Of a stretch of 24,472 bases of DNA, positions 8,801 through 15,480 are shown piece after piece (position 1 is the stretch's first letter; each line of letters begins with the position of its first letter). The notes beneath the pieces were generated by a model, which was not told the origin of the DNA, made no database searches, and saw nothing but the letters and a program-made list of their open reading frames with translations. A program made the translations under genes and the position numbers. This DNA comes from a virus: positions 1 to 24,472 of the IMG/VR virus record IMGVR_UViG_3300015263_000221; one strand, written 5' to 3'.

Positions 8801-9935
8801 TCTTACGGACGGAGCTTTAGGGAACTCTACGATAAATAATACTTTTTTATTTTCTTCTGTATCTGTTGGGGATGTGTGCGTCCAAACACAATATGTGACT
8901 GCTGACGAATTTAATAGATTATTAGCTAGATTGGATTCAAATTTTGCAACAGTTGCTAAAGATTATTTAGCTACATTAAAATTAAACAAAGGTGATAATT
9001 TAAGAAATAACCTAACAGCCTTGATGACTAAACTTGAGGCTAACGAAGGATTTTTATTTTCATCCTATTCTATATTGTTCCCAGATTCTGATCCAGAATT
9101 TACCACTATTTATGCCATAGAACCGCTGTATGCTTTACAACTTAAATACAACGAAGTGATTTATGTACTGCGTAGGGTTTTTGATAATATTGAAACGGCT
9201 ATATCCGCCCAAGTTCCCGCTGATTATAATGCAGGAACAACCTATAGTCTTGGCGATACTGTAACCTACGTAAATAAAACCTATTACAGATATATTAATA
9301 CGGTTTCTTCGGTTGGTAATTTACCGTCAAATACTACATATTGGGAGCCGTATAATCCTACTATAATTGAGGAGCTTAAAACCCTCAATAATAACTTTAC
9401 AACTTTACTAGGATATGTTCCGAAGTATAAATTATCTCTGACTAGTCTGAAATATGAAGCAATGATAACTGGATTAGACAAATCTAATAAGTTAGTTTTA
9501 TTTAATACTACTCCATCTTTCATGCAAGGTCCATTTACTGTTTTAAAAAATATTCCAGTTGAACTAGAGTATGCTCCACAACATATTGGCGATCCGGCTT
9601 CTAATAAGCAATTTTCTTCTGGAACATTCATGTTTGAGAGAAAGTCGTTTTCAAGAGCGGAAGTTGCTTATAATAATGATATAAGCGATAATTATGAGGA
9701 AGTAGTAGTTAATCTGAATTCGGCTAATACATTTGGATCTGGAACTTGGGGGGAGGGAACTTGGGGTGGATCGGGGGATCAAGCTCAAGTTAGAACATAC
9801 GTTCCGCTTAAGAAACAAAGAGGTAGATTCTTGGGTTGTAAGTTTATACATTCTGGAGCTTTGGAGTATTTTAGATTGTATGGACTTTCGCTATCTTACC
9901 GAGTATATACAATACCAGATAGGGATTATAAATAA
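5712..9935 (+). CDS. Tail nozzle protein (tail tubular protein B-like), main part after the frameshift
   Basis: This 1407-codon frame carries most of the nozzle. The first 13 or so residues after the ATG at 5712 are out-of-frame sequence; real homology starts near TGPIPSKVAYRILWTYTDN. Nozzle-like stretches include MPPACRDISTFKGHMFYANT, then RIVQLRESLFILKEDGVYRLAGD with GNQCYFLSNQGI, and a C-terminal GTWGEGTWGG with a RTYVPLKKQRGRF segment. Inserted are three tandem repeats of about 130 residues (starting near frame residues 227, 352 and 488) and a carbohydrate-binding-like domain (1168-1216). T7 gp12 has 794 residues, so this protein is about twice that length, mostly through insertions. The nozzle forms the distal tail tube and commonly carries exposed decorations; receptor contact by the insertions is inference. 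Confidence 0.8.
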   Translation: MLEYLKLQFQMPILTRAATGPIPSKVAYRILWTYTDNNSNLLFGAPSSRVVVSNTNTSVDFNVMLNIQIPKEIYESQDTRYYTKFKYRVYRSEILQSTTAEPSDELYQVFEGTLPNNTGGSNPYTGYVKYLDTITETARLGGVPLYTNANSGEGILKANEMPPACRDISTFKGHMFYANTKTKESLTVTLSDLSRINTNSDFVITDGTSEGTDNYKFISQTRGVNTITVASATLASYAGKWFTLNTANNAASYAFWFDHTGAVTTPPAGIPTSSIPVRVNIFNAAPSVTTIRDAIIANINLANSSQATEFSAAASSTNIAIVTNTTYGSASAGTYSSTELTIAYSTSATVKGVYTLTFNSANANDYAGTYVTITAANFNLAYVFWFDHTGVATSPSATGLYSQPYVLVRVNIAGLATTTAIAGALNTAINTFPVEFSSASPANVLTLTYVNSGATSIPLYNGGAGQITRATVQESFSDYTTSSTQFVARLTINSAAYSNLTDHILRLYDANNNIRVALWFDTTVGQNGTPPSIPSGFVPLKVNAYGGGSPTGNTLATAIFNALQASPYSSTFAATTPGTTSTVRILYNFFTLTSQDQTPFASFIRTTTGTFSGAISVTNFPGISNRMLIGSSIEETARNMVRAINAKETSKYYAIYISNFGETPGKIFIQKRVFDNLSFIVCSKNSNTTRAFSPTLGLALPNSLITSNTNKTTVVTDRGMWAGPFANSLDDILIFGANYSSTSSPSSVSELVTSKICGKQKVVASGTLSEWAYQNVFEISGVTDGVTSPAAYFNAGYTVFLNTYGNSNLFTSSSEAIGNRIYFSKYQEHEAVPLLNYIDIGSRDQEILRIVQLRESLFILKEDGVYRLAGDPGANPTWDVGAFDTTAIIKAPDTAITLGNQCYFLSNQGIMQLNESSIQSISRPIDNKIMPLITTNPNLPSLSFSVSYESDKSFLMWTVTTSKDTKTTIAYRYNYVTNAWTEWTLSKTCGLVSVHDDKMYIGSATDNYIEVERKNFNRFDFADRELFGYTLTDGALGNSTINNTFLFSSVSVGDVCVQTQYVTADEFNRLLARLDSNFATVAKDYLATLKLNKGDNLRNNLTALMTKLEANEGFLFSSYSILFPDSDPEFTTIYAIEPLYALQLKYNEVIYVLRRVFDNIETAISAQVPADYNAGTTYSLGDTVTYVNKTYYRYINTVSSVGNLPSNTTYWEPYNPTIIEELKTLNNNFTTLLGYVPKYKLSLTSLKYEAMITGLDKSNKLVLFNTTPSFMQGPFTVLKNIPVELEYAPQHIGDPASNKQFSSGTFMFERKSFSRAEVAYNNDISDNYEEVVVNLNSANTFGSGTWGEGTWGGSGDQAQVRTYVPLKKQRGRFLGCKFIHSGALEYFRLYGLSLSYRVYTIPDRDYK
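6390..7490 (+). repeat. Three tandem ~130-residue domains inserted in the nozzle
   Basis: Three copies begin near 6390, 6766 and 7172. Each has a strand pair ending in an aromatic core (AFWFDHTG, VFWFDHTG, ALWFDTTVG), a proline-rich loop, then (V/L)(R/K)VN followed by a helix ending A(I/L).(A/T)AI. Copies 1 and 2 are most alike and copy 3 is diverged. A similar WF.D..G..P repeat is recurrent in tail proteins of environmental phages, where its function is not settled. Confidence 0.7.
9213..9359 (+). other. Carbohydrate-binding-module-like domain inside the nozzle
   Basis: The encoded stretch reads YNAGTTYSLGDTVTYVNKTYY, then ..NLPSNTTYWEPY. The pattern W/Y..G..Y..GD.V.Y..K.Y....N....P....YW is that of CBM5/12 (chitin-binding type 3-like) modules, with the aromatic residues kept. 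Such modules appear on phage tail proteins and may bind surface glycans. It is about 49 residues and is flanked by helical segments. Confidence 0.6.
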
Positions 9936-9939
9936 ACTA

Positions 9940-9948
9940 TGGTATAAT
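9940..9948 (+). promoter_or_regulatory. Extended -10 promoter candidate (TGGTATAAT)
   Basis: A perfect extended -10 element lies between the nozzle stop and the ATG at 9957. No -35 is visible 16-18 bases upstream, as is normal for TGn-type promoters. Eight bases separate the element from the ATG, so a start about 7 bases downstream would give a leaderless or nearly leaderless message. The ATG has no Shine-Dalgarno. Confidence 0.4.
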
Positions 9949-9956
9949 AATTATAT

Positions 9957-10388
9957 ATGAAACTTCAATCGGTAAGAATTAAAACTAATGATTTTCCAAA
10001 GGACCAAAGAGAATTTGTTGATGCTCTAGGAGGTATTCTAAATCCTTTCATTGACAAGTTGGTTATTGGTTTTAATAAGAATTTTACCGTAGATGATAAC
10101 CTACCCTTTGAATTTAAGACTATTGATGTAGTAGTTGATGGAACAGGAAGACCTTCAGTATTCTTAACTCCTACCACTTTAGCTGCTCAAACTTTGACGG
10201 TGCAAACTAATCTTAAGAATTTTAAAGGATTCATTTGCATAAATGCTACGGATCTTTCTGGAGCAACCACTCCTTCTCACACCCCGTTTGTATCATTTAC
10301 AATCTCTGGAAATACTATAACTATTAGTAAAATCACAGGGTTAACAACTTTAAGAACATATCGTCTAGTACTATTAGGGATTAGTTAA
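9957..10388 (+). CDS. Conserved small tail-associated protein (143 aa)
   Basis: The N-terminus (MKLQSVRIKTNDFPKDQREF, then a helix ending NPFIDKLVIGFNKNFTV) matches a pattern I recall from small proteins encoded just after the nozzle in many podoviruses. The rest is beta-rich: a VFLTPTTLAAQTLTV segment, FKGFICINATDL and a C-terminal FTISGNTITISKITGLT segment, fitting a short jelly-roll-like or tail-tip domain. There is no enzyme motif. The gene starts 21 bases after the nozzle stop without a Shine-Dalgarno but just behind the TGGTATAAT element. A tail-tip or fibre-attachment role is inferred from position. Confidence 0.65.
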   Translation: MKLQSVRIKTNDFPKDQREFVDALGGILNPFIDKLVIGFNKNFTVDDNLPFEFKTIDVVVDGTGRPSVFLTPTTLAAQTLTVQTNLKNFKGFICINATDLSGATTPSHTPFVSFTISGNTITISKITGLTTLRTYRLVLLGIS

Positions 10389-10415
10389 TAATAACAAATA
10401 TTTAATAGGAAGCAT

Positions 10416-10739
10416 ATGTATTTGTGGGCTGAATATATTAAAGAACGTCAGGATGCGAAGATCATATGTTTAGAAGTTGGGTTTATAACATACAGACATG
10501 TGGAAGAAGACTCTGTATTTATATGCGATTTCTTCGTACTACCTGAGCATAGGAAGAAAGGGATCGGAAATAAGCTAGTAGATATGCTTATTAAAAAAGA
10601 AAACCCCAAAGTTCTTTACGCTAGTTCTGATACTGCTAGTTTAAATTGGGAACAGTCTCATAGTTTTATAATAAATTGGGGATTGGAAGAACTAGAAAGA
10701 GAAGATGAAACAGTATATTACGGAAAGGAATTAAGATAA
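10416..10739 (+). CDS. GNAT-fold acetyltransferase-like protein (possible gp13-like internal protein)
   Basis: The 107-residue protein has the GNAT core: a strand FICDFFVLPEH followed by RKKGIGNKLVDMLIKK (residues 33-60), which matches motif A, whose R/Q-x-x-G-x-G/A loop binds the acetyl-CoA pyrophosphate. Then come VLYASSDTASLNWEQSHSF and a C-terminal strand ending VYYGKEL. At 107 residues it is shorter than most GNAT enzymes. In T7-like phages a GNAT-related family (T7 gp13/DUF2833) occupies this place between nozzle and ejection proteins, so it may be virion-associated and not a free enzyme. It has a TAGGAAG Shine-Dalgarno 5 bases before ATG and overlaps the next gene by one base (TAATG). 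The GNAT call is fairly sure; the gp13 comparison is inference. Confidence 0.7.
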   Translation: MYLWAEYIKERQDAKIICLEVGFITYRHVEEDSVFICDFFVLPEHRKKGIGNKLVDMLIKKENPKVLYASSDTASLNWEQSHSFIINWGLEELEREDETVYYGKELR

Positions 10740-13459
10740 TGGGCGGCAAATCTGGAATAAAACTACCAAAAATAAAAGTAGAAGCACCTAAGATTACTGT
10801 AGGTAAGGATCTTGGAGCGGGCAATATTGCTAAGGCTGCTACTTCCGTTGCTCAAACTGTAGGTAAGACTGGGGGAGATGTTGTAAAGACTCTTGGCAAA
10901 GGAGCCGAGGGAATTGTTGCTAATACTGCAGATATCGGTCAAAGTCTTGCTAAAGGGGATTTTAAAGGAATTGGGAAAGAAGCTTTAGAGCTTGTTCAAA
11001 GTGGTAAAGATATCGCTAAGGGATTAACCTCAGCTAACGTAGGACTAACTAGTGGTCTGGTGGGGGCGGCTGGAAGTAGTATCGGAGATAAGAATATTGT
11101 AAAAGCTTCTCAGGATATTAATAGAGAAGCCAATAAAGGAATTAATACTTATGGCGATGCTGCAATTGATGTTGGAGCTAACATCGCAACAGGTGGAACT
11201 TACGGGTTAGCTAAGACTGCAGCTCAAGGTCTTTCCTCTGGAGGACTGGGCGGCTTAGTAAGTGGGAAAGGTCTTCAGGAGGCAGCTTTAGGGGCTGCTG
11301 GATCTTATGCTGGTATTGATCCAAATATGTTAAAAATGGGAATATCGGCAGCACAGGGAGATTTAAAAGGAGCGGCACTACAAGGATTAGGCTCTTTTGC
11401 TGGATTAACTCCTGAGCAAATGAAAATGGCAACCACGGGGGCAGCAGCTCTTACTGGAGACAAAAAGGGACTAGTATCTGGATTAGCTTCTCAATTTGGA
11501 GCAGGAGCTGATGTAGCCAGTATGTTAGGATCAGTTGCTGGCGGTAATAAGAATGACATGATTAGCGCATTAGGCGGACAGCTTGGACTAGATCCCAAAA
11601 CGACAAGTATGCTAGGAGCGGTTGCTAGTGGCGATATTAAAGGCGAAGCGTTGAAGCAATTGGCAGGAGCTACTGGACTTGACCCTAAACTACTAGATAA
11701 CGTATCTAAAGGCAAATTCGACCCAATGCAGCTAGCAGGAGCTGCTGGATTTAGCCCTTCATCTCTTTTAGGCGGAGCTGCAGACAAACTTGGAATTAGT
11801 GCTTTGACTAGTTCTCCAGAAGCTAAAGAAATGATGGAGATGGGAAGAAGTGCTGGACGAGATATTGCTTCTATTGAAAAAAATATTCAAGAAGCCAGAT
11901 CGGCAGCGGAGAGCACTTATAAGATTGCAGCGGGAGATACTTTAAATACCATTGCTAAAAAGATGGGAGTTGATCCGAAAGCTTTAGCTGAAGCAAATAA
12001 TATCAAAGATGTAAATAAAATTGCAGCAGGGGCTGTCCTCAAAATACCGGGGGTGTCTCAGGCTCAACAGGCTGTATCCGGAGCCAGAAAAAGTATTACC
12101 GATAAGTATTTAAAAGATGCTAGTGGAAAAACTATTTACGGTCCTAATAATGCTCCAATTCCAAATCCAGATTATAATCAAGAAGAAGCTGATAAACTGG
12201 CGATGCAACAGCAGGGTGGCACTGGACAATCTATTCTTATGCCAGAAGAACCGGGATTTTTAGATAAAGCAAAAGATTTTCTGGGAGGCATTGGGGATAA
12301 AGTCACTGGCGCAGTTGGGGCAGTTGGCGATTATATTAAAGAAAATCCAAATGTAGCAGCTACTGCCGTTCAAGGCGCAGCGGCTGTCGGTGGATACATG
12401 GCTGGAGAAGCCTCTAGAGAAGAAAGAGAAAAGCTCCTAGAGAAGCAAATCTTAGAAACGCAAGGCGTTCAAGCTCTAAAGAATTATCAACTTTCAAAAG
12501 AAAGAGATAAAGCATATGGAGAACAGCAACAATTTCTAGAAGAGAGAATTGCTGGTGGTGGCATGACCGCCAAAGAAAGAGAGATGCAGGAACAAGGAAG
12601 ACTTCGTGCAGCTAGAATGGCTGCTGCTGGAAGGCTTGCTGGAGTAGAGCAACAAGCTCGTATGGGACAGGGAGTAACGGGGGCTGGATCAGCTCTTGCG
12701 GCTTCCTTAGCTGGAGCCCAAGCCCAAGCTCAAGCGGGGGCTGAATCTGAAAGAGCAGCTGCTACAAGTGCTGCGGAAAATGTAGAGAAGGCATTTGCAG
12801 CTAGACCAGCAGCCTTAGAAGCTAAAGCTAAAGCTGAAATGGATTTAGCTCAAATGAAAGACGCTCAAGAGTTGGCAAAGCTACAGCAGATTGGAGTTTC
12901 TAGAGCAGGACTTGGTGCTATCGAAGCAGGTAGAGGAGAGGCTCAAGGTAGACTCATCGCAACAGGAGCAGACCTAGCTACGGGAGCTATCTACGATAGA
13001 CCAGTGCTTTCTTCAACTGCTACTGATAAAGAAAAAGAAATTGCAGCACAAGCAGAAGCAGATAGACAAAAAGCATTACAGACAAAGGCTGGAGCAGCGG
13101 CAACAGTATCTGGCACAGCCCCTACTCAAACCAATGCGCAAGTAGTAAGCACATCAGTCCCTCAAAAAGCGGCTCCTGCACCACAAACACAAGTGGATCA
13201 GTTTAACGCTGCTCTACGGAAGTCTAAAGCTGAAGCTCCTCAAACCACTGGAGTATACGCTCCTACGGCTAAGCCACAAAATCCTGTAGATAATATGATG
13301 AAGATTGTACAGAATCCATCGCAAGCTGTAAAAAATCCACAACAAACAATTAATACAGTAAAACAAGTGGCAAGTAATCCTCAAGCTGCTAAGGCAGAGG
13401 TTAAAAAGGCAGTGGGTGGAATTGTTCCAGATTCTTTAAAAAATATAATTAAATTCTAA
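10739..13459 (+). CDS. Ejection/internal virion protein with LysM domain
   Basis: The 906-residue protein starts with a Lys/Gly-rich segment and amphipathic helices (1-177), then about six degenerate repeats (178-350, consensus KGxALxxLGxxxGLDPxxLxMxxxAAxGD), a LysM domain (394-437: YKIAAGDTLNTIAKKMGVDP, ending GAVLKIPG), a small-residue helix with AATAVQGAAAVGGYMAG that could insert in a membrane, and a long coiled-coil, Ala/Gln/Glu-rich C-terminal half. LysM binds N-acetylglucosamine polymers such as peptidoglycan. Together with its place between the GNAT-like gene and three more helical proteins, this suggests an ejection protein that crosses or anchors to the cell wall during DNA delivery. 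No lytic transglycosylase motif was recognised. Confidence 0.75.
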   Translation: MGGKSGIKLPKIKVEAPKITVGKDLGAGNIAKAATSVAQTVGKTGGDVVKTLGKGAEGIVANTADIGQSLAKGDFKGIGKEALELVQSGKDIAKGLTSANVGLTSGLVGAAGSSIGDKNIVKASQDINREANKGINTYGDAAIDVGANIATGGTYGLAKTAAQGLSSGGLGGLVSGKGLQEAALGAAGSYAGIDPNMLKMGISAAQGDLKGAALQGLGSFAGLTPEQMKMATTGAAALTGDKKGLVSGLASQFGAGADVASMLGSVAGGNKNDMISALGGQLGLDPKTTSMLGAVASGDIKGEALKQLAGATGLDPKLLDNVSKGKFDPMQLAGAAGFSPSSLLGGAADKLGISALTSSPEAKEMMEMGRSAGRDIASIEKNIQEARSAAESTYKIAAGDTLNTIAKKMGVDPKALAEANNIKDVNKIAAGAVLKIPGVSQAQQAVSGARKSITDKYLKDASGKTIYGPNNAPIPNPDYNQEEADKLAMQQQGGTGQSILMPEEPGFLDKAKDFLGGIGDKVTGAVGAVGDYIKENPNVAATAVQGAAAVGGYMAGEASREEREKLLEKQILETQGVQALKNYQLSKERDKAYGEQQQFLEERIAGGGMTAKEREMQEQGRLRAARMAAAGRLAGVEQQARMGQGVTGAGSALAASLAGAQAQAQAGAESERAAATSAAENVEKAFAARPAALEAKAKAEMDLAQMKDAQELAKLQQIGVSRAGLGAIEAGRGEAQGRLIATGADLATGAIYDRPVLSSTATDKEKEIAAQAEADRQKALQTKAGAAATVSGTAPTQTNAQVVSTSVPQKAAPAPQTQVDQFNAALRKSKAEAPQTTGVYAPTAKPQNPVDNMMKIVQNPSQAVKNPQQTINTVKQVASNPQAAKAEVKKAVGGIVPDSLKNIIKF
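11270..11788 (+). repeat. About six ~22-33-residue degenerate repeats
   Basis: Repeat units begin near residues 178, 210, 243, 272, 301 and 329 of the LysM protein. Key features are GL(D/T)P or its variants about 13 residues after KG/KND, and GD(L/K/I) at the unit end. Each looks like a pair of short amphipathic helices, suggesting a solenoid or membrane-active array. The last unit is truncated. Confidence 0.65.
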
Positions 13460-13470
13460 GGGAGAATTTT

Positions 13471-13953
13471 GTGGGAAGTAAACTTAAGCAAGTGAAAAAT
13501 AAACAACAAAATCAAATGACGAAACAACAACCCAGAATGGCTCGTATAGTTCAAGGATTGGGGAATGGACAAACTAAGTTTGGAAATCTATTTAAAAAAA
13601 TTAACGTAACCCCAAAGCCCACCAATGTTCCGGCAGCGAAGCCTGATATTGGACAAGCCATGGGGCAAGCTACGCAAGCTATGGCACAGCCTCAACAATC
13701 TCCTTCTATACCTTTTAAAGAGTCAGCAATACAGCAGCCAGAGCTAGCCCAGCCACAGACAGCAGTTCAACCCGCTCCTGTTACTGCCCCTACTCCAATA
13801 CAACCAGCTCAATCTGCTTCAGCCGCACAAACTATAAGTCCCGCTCAACAGATGCAAACTCAGCAAAACCAAATGTATCAAACTGAGCCGGGTCCGGCAA
13901 AATCACAGGCTGAAATAGAAGAAGAAAAGAAAAAGCAAATGGGACAACTCTAG
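13471..13953 (+). CDS. Pro/Gln/Ala-rich disordered virion-region protein
   Basis: The product starts at a GTG behind a good AAGGGAGA Shine-Dalgarno, 11 bases after the preceding stop. Its 160 residues have a basic N-terminus (KLKQVKNKQQNQMTKQQPRM), a short ordered-looking piece (GNGQTKFGNLFKKINV), then a long low-complexity Gln/Pro/Ala region and a charged helical C-terminus (QAEIEEEKKKQ). No motif is recognised. It lies between two putative ejection proteins in one transcription unit, so an internal virion or DNA-binding role is plausible but unproven. Confidence 0.65.
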   Translation: MGSKLKQVKNKQQNQMTKQQPRMARIVQGLGNGQTKFGNLFKKINVTPKPTNVPAAKPDIGQAMGQATQAMAQPQQSPSIPFKESAIQQPELAQPQTAVQPAPVTAPTPIQPAQSASAAQTISPAQQMQTQQNQMYQTEPGPAKSQAEIEEEKKKQMGQL

Positions 13954-13961
13954 GATTATAA

Positions 13962-15479
13962 ATGAACAATTTAGCAGATCTACAAAAAAGAGCGAGAGAA
14001 TCTTTAGCTAATCAGCAAGGTCTCATAAAATCTACTATTAGAGGAGAAGATTTTACTGATGACGAAGTTGCAGATGAAATGAGAAGACTGCAAGAGCAAG
14101 ATAGCAGAATGGCTGAAAGAGAAGCTGAGAGACAATCTGATATTTCTAAACAGAACGATCAAGAGCAATCAGCTAGATTAGATAGATCATATGCTACAAA
14201 ACAAATGGGACTAGGCAATTCAATTGATCCTAAGCTTATGGACTATGCTTATAACATATTTCCAGCTTTGAATCAAATTGCACCTAAGTCAAACGTGCAG
14301 ATTCCCATGGCAGCAGAGGAATCCGAACAAGTTGAAGCAGATCAACCGGAAATGGAACAAACTTCCACAGAGTCTTCTGCTCAAAGAGCCCCCAGCTCCA
14401 TCTCCAAAATAAGCACACCTGCGACTACGGTAGAAAGATCTCCGGCTGCTCAACCTGAACAAGCAGCTACTAAAGCAGATGATTACTCTAAGATGCTTGA
14501 CCAAATGCAAGAACAACAAAGAAATGTTAGATATGCAGAAAGATTGGCTAAATTTAGAGATGCCGCTATCGGTGCTGGACTCGGAAAGAAATTTGAAACT
14601 GACTACGGGATGTATGAAGATTTACAAAAAGAAGCTGCTGCCCCAATTCAGAAAGTAAAAATACTGCAAGAATTGGAAAGTAATAAAGCCAAGAATGATC
14701 CTAATAGTGACATCTCAAAATTAATTAGAAAATCTTTGATTGATCTTGGTGTTAACATGGCAGGAATGGACGGAGTATCTTATGCTCAAATTGAAAAACT
14801 ATACCCTAGTGTAGCCAATGCTATGATGACTAAGTTAGCAGTAGAAGCTCGTAAAGAAGAAGCTGCACTTACTAGACAAATAAAAGCAGAGGCTAAAGCT
14901 GATAAAGATGAAGCACGTAAAGAAGCTTCGTATGAGAAGACAAGAACTATTGTAAATAATAAAATTGCAAAGTTACAAGAAAGTAAAACTTCTCCTTTCT
15001 CTGGATATAGCCAAGCAAAACAAACTTCTCAAATGATCGATAACGCAATCGAAGCTTGGGATAATTCTGACGACGATGCCAAGATTAAAAACTCAGTGGC
15101 TTTCATGCAGTACGCTAAGCTAGCTCAAGGCGATGATTCCGTTGTTCGCTCATCGGATATGCAAGCTTTGGCTGGGGGGCTCAATTACTCTAGTCCCTAC
15201 GCTCTACTAAATAAATTTGCAGCTAAAGCAGAAGGTTCTCCTTTTACTAAGGGGGAACTAGTAGAAATGAAAAAAGTAATCGACACTATTAGAAAAATTA
15301 AAAAGCAGCAATTACAACAAAGATTAGATCCTATTAGATTAGATGCTCAGCGTGGCGGGTATGACTTGGATCAATCAATATCTCCTGATATAATTGAAGA
15401 GATTTATTCTCCAGAACCTATGTCCGTAATAGATAAGGCAAAGAGATTAGAAGAACTTAGAAAAAAGCAAGGTAAGTAA
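13962..15479 (+). CDS. Putative internal virion (ejection) protein, coiled-coil rich
   Basis: The 505-residue product is almost wholly charged and helical: coiled coils at residues 5-75 and 285-335, a disordered Glu/Ser/Ala linker (about 110-165), and a more ordered C-terminal half containing AIGAGLGKKFETDYGMYEDL and the region FSGYSQAKQTSQMIDNAIEAW, then VAFMQYAKLAQGDDSVVRSSDM. I recognise no catalytic motif. Position corresponds to the internal core proteins (gp14-gp16) of T7-like phages, which are injected and form a channel. AGGA lies just before the ATG, and the gene ends one base before the next ATG. Confidence 0.65.
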   Translation: MNNLADLQKRARESLANQQGLIKSTIRGEDFTDDEVADEMRRLQEQDSRMAEREAERQSDISKQNDQEQSARLDRSYATKQMGLGNSIDPKLMDYAYNIFPALNQIAPKSNVQIPMAAEESEQVEADQPEMEQTSTESSAQRAPSSISKISTPATTVERSPAAQPEQAATKADDYSKMLDQMQEQQRNVRYAERLAKFRDAAIGAGLGKKFETDYGMYEDLQKEAAAPIQKVKILQELESNKAKNDPNSDISKLIRKSLIDLGVNMAGMDGVSYAQIEKLYPSVANAMMTKLAVEARKEEAALTRQIKAEAKADKDEARKEASYEKTRTIVNNKIAKLQESKTSPFSGYSQAKQTSQMIDNAIEAWDNSDDDAKIKNSVAFMQYAKLAQGDDSVVRSSDMQALAGGLNYSSPYALLNKFAAKAEGSPFTKGELVEMKKVIDTIRKIKKQQLQQRLDPIRLDAQRGGYDLDQSISPDIIEEIYSPEPMSVIDKAKRLEELRKKQGK

Positions 15480-15480
15480 C

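Noticed and set aside
9733-9960. 75-codon plus-strand frame near the nozzle end
   Set aside because: It lies almost wholly within the well-supported nozzle frame and shows no independent start signal or protein-like composition.
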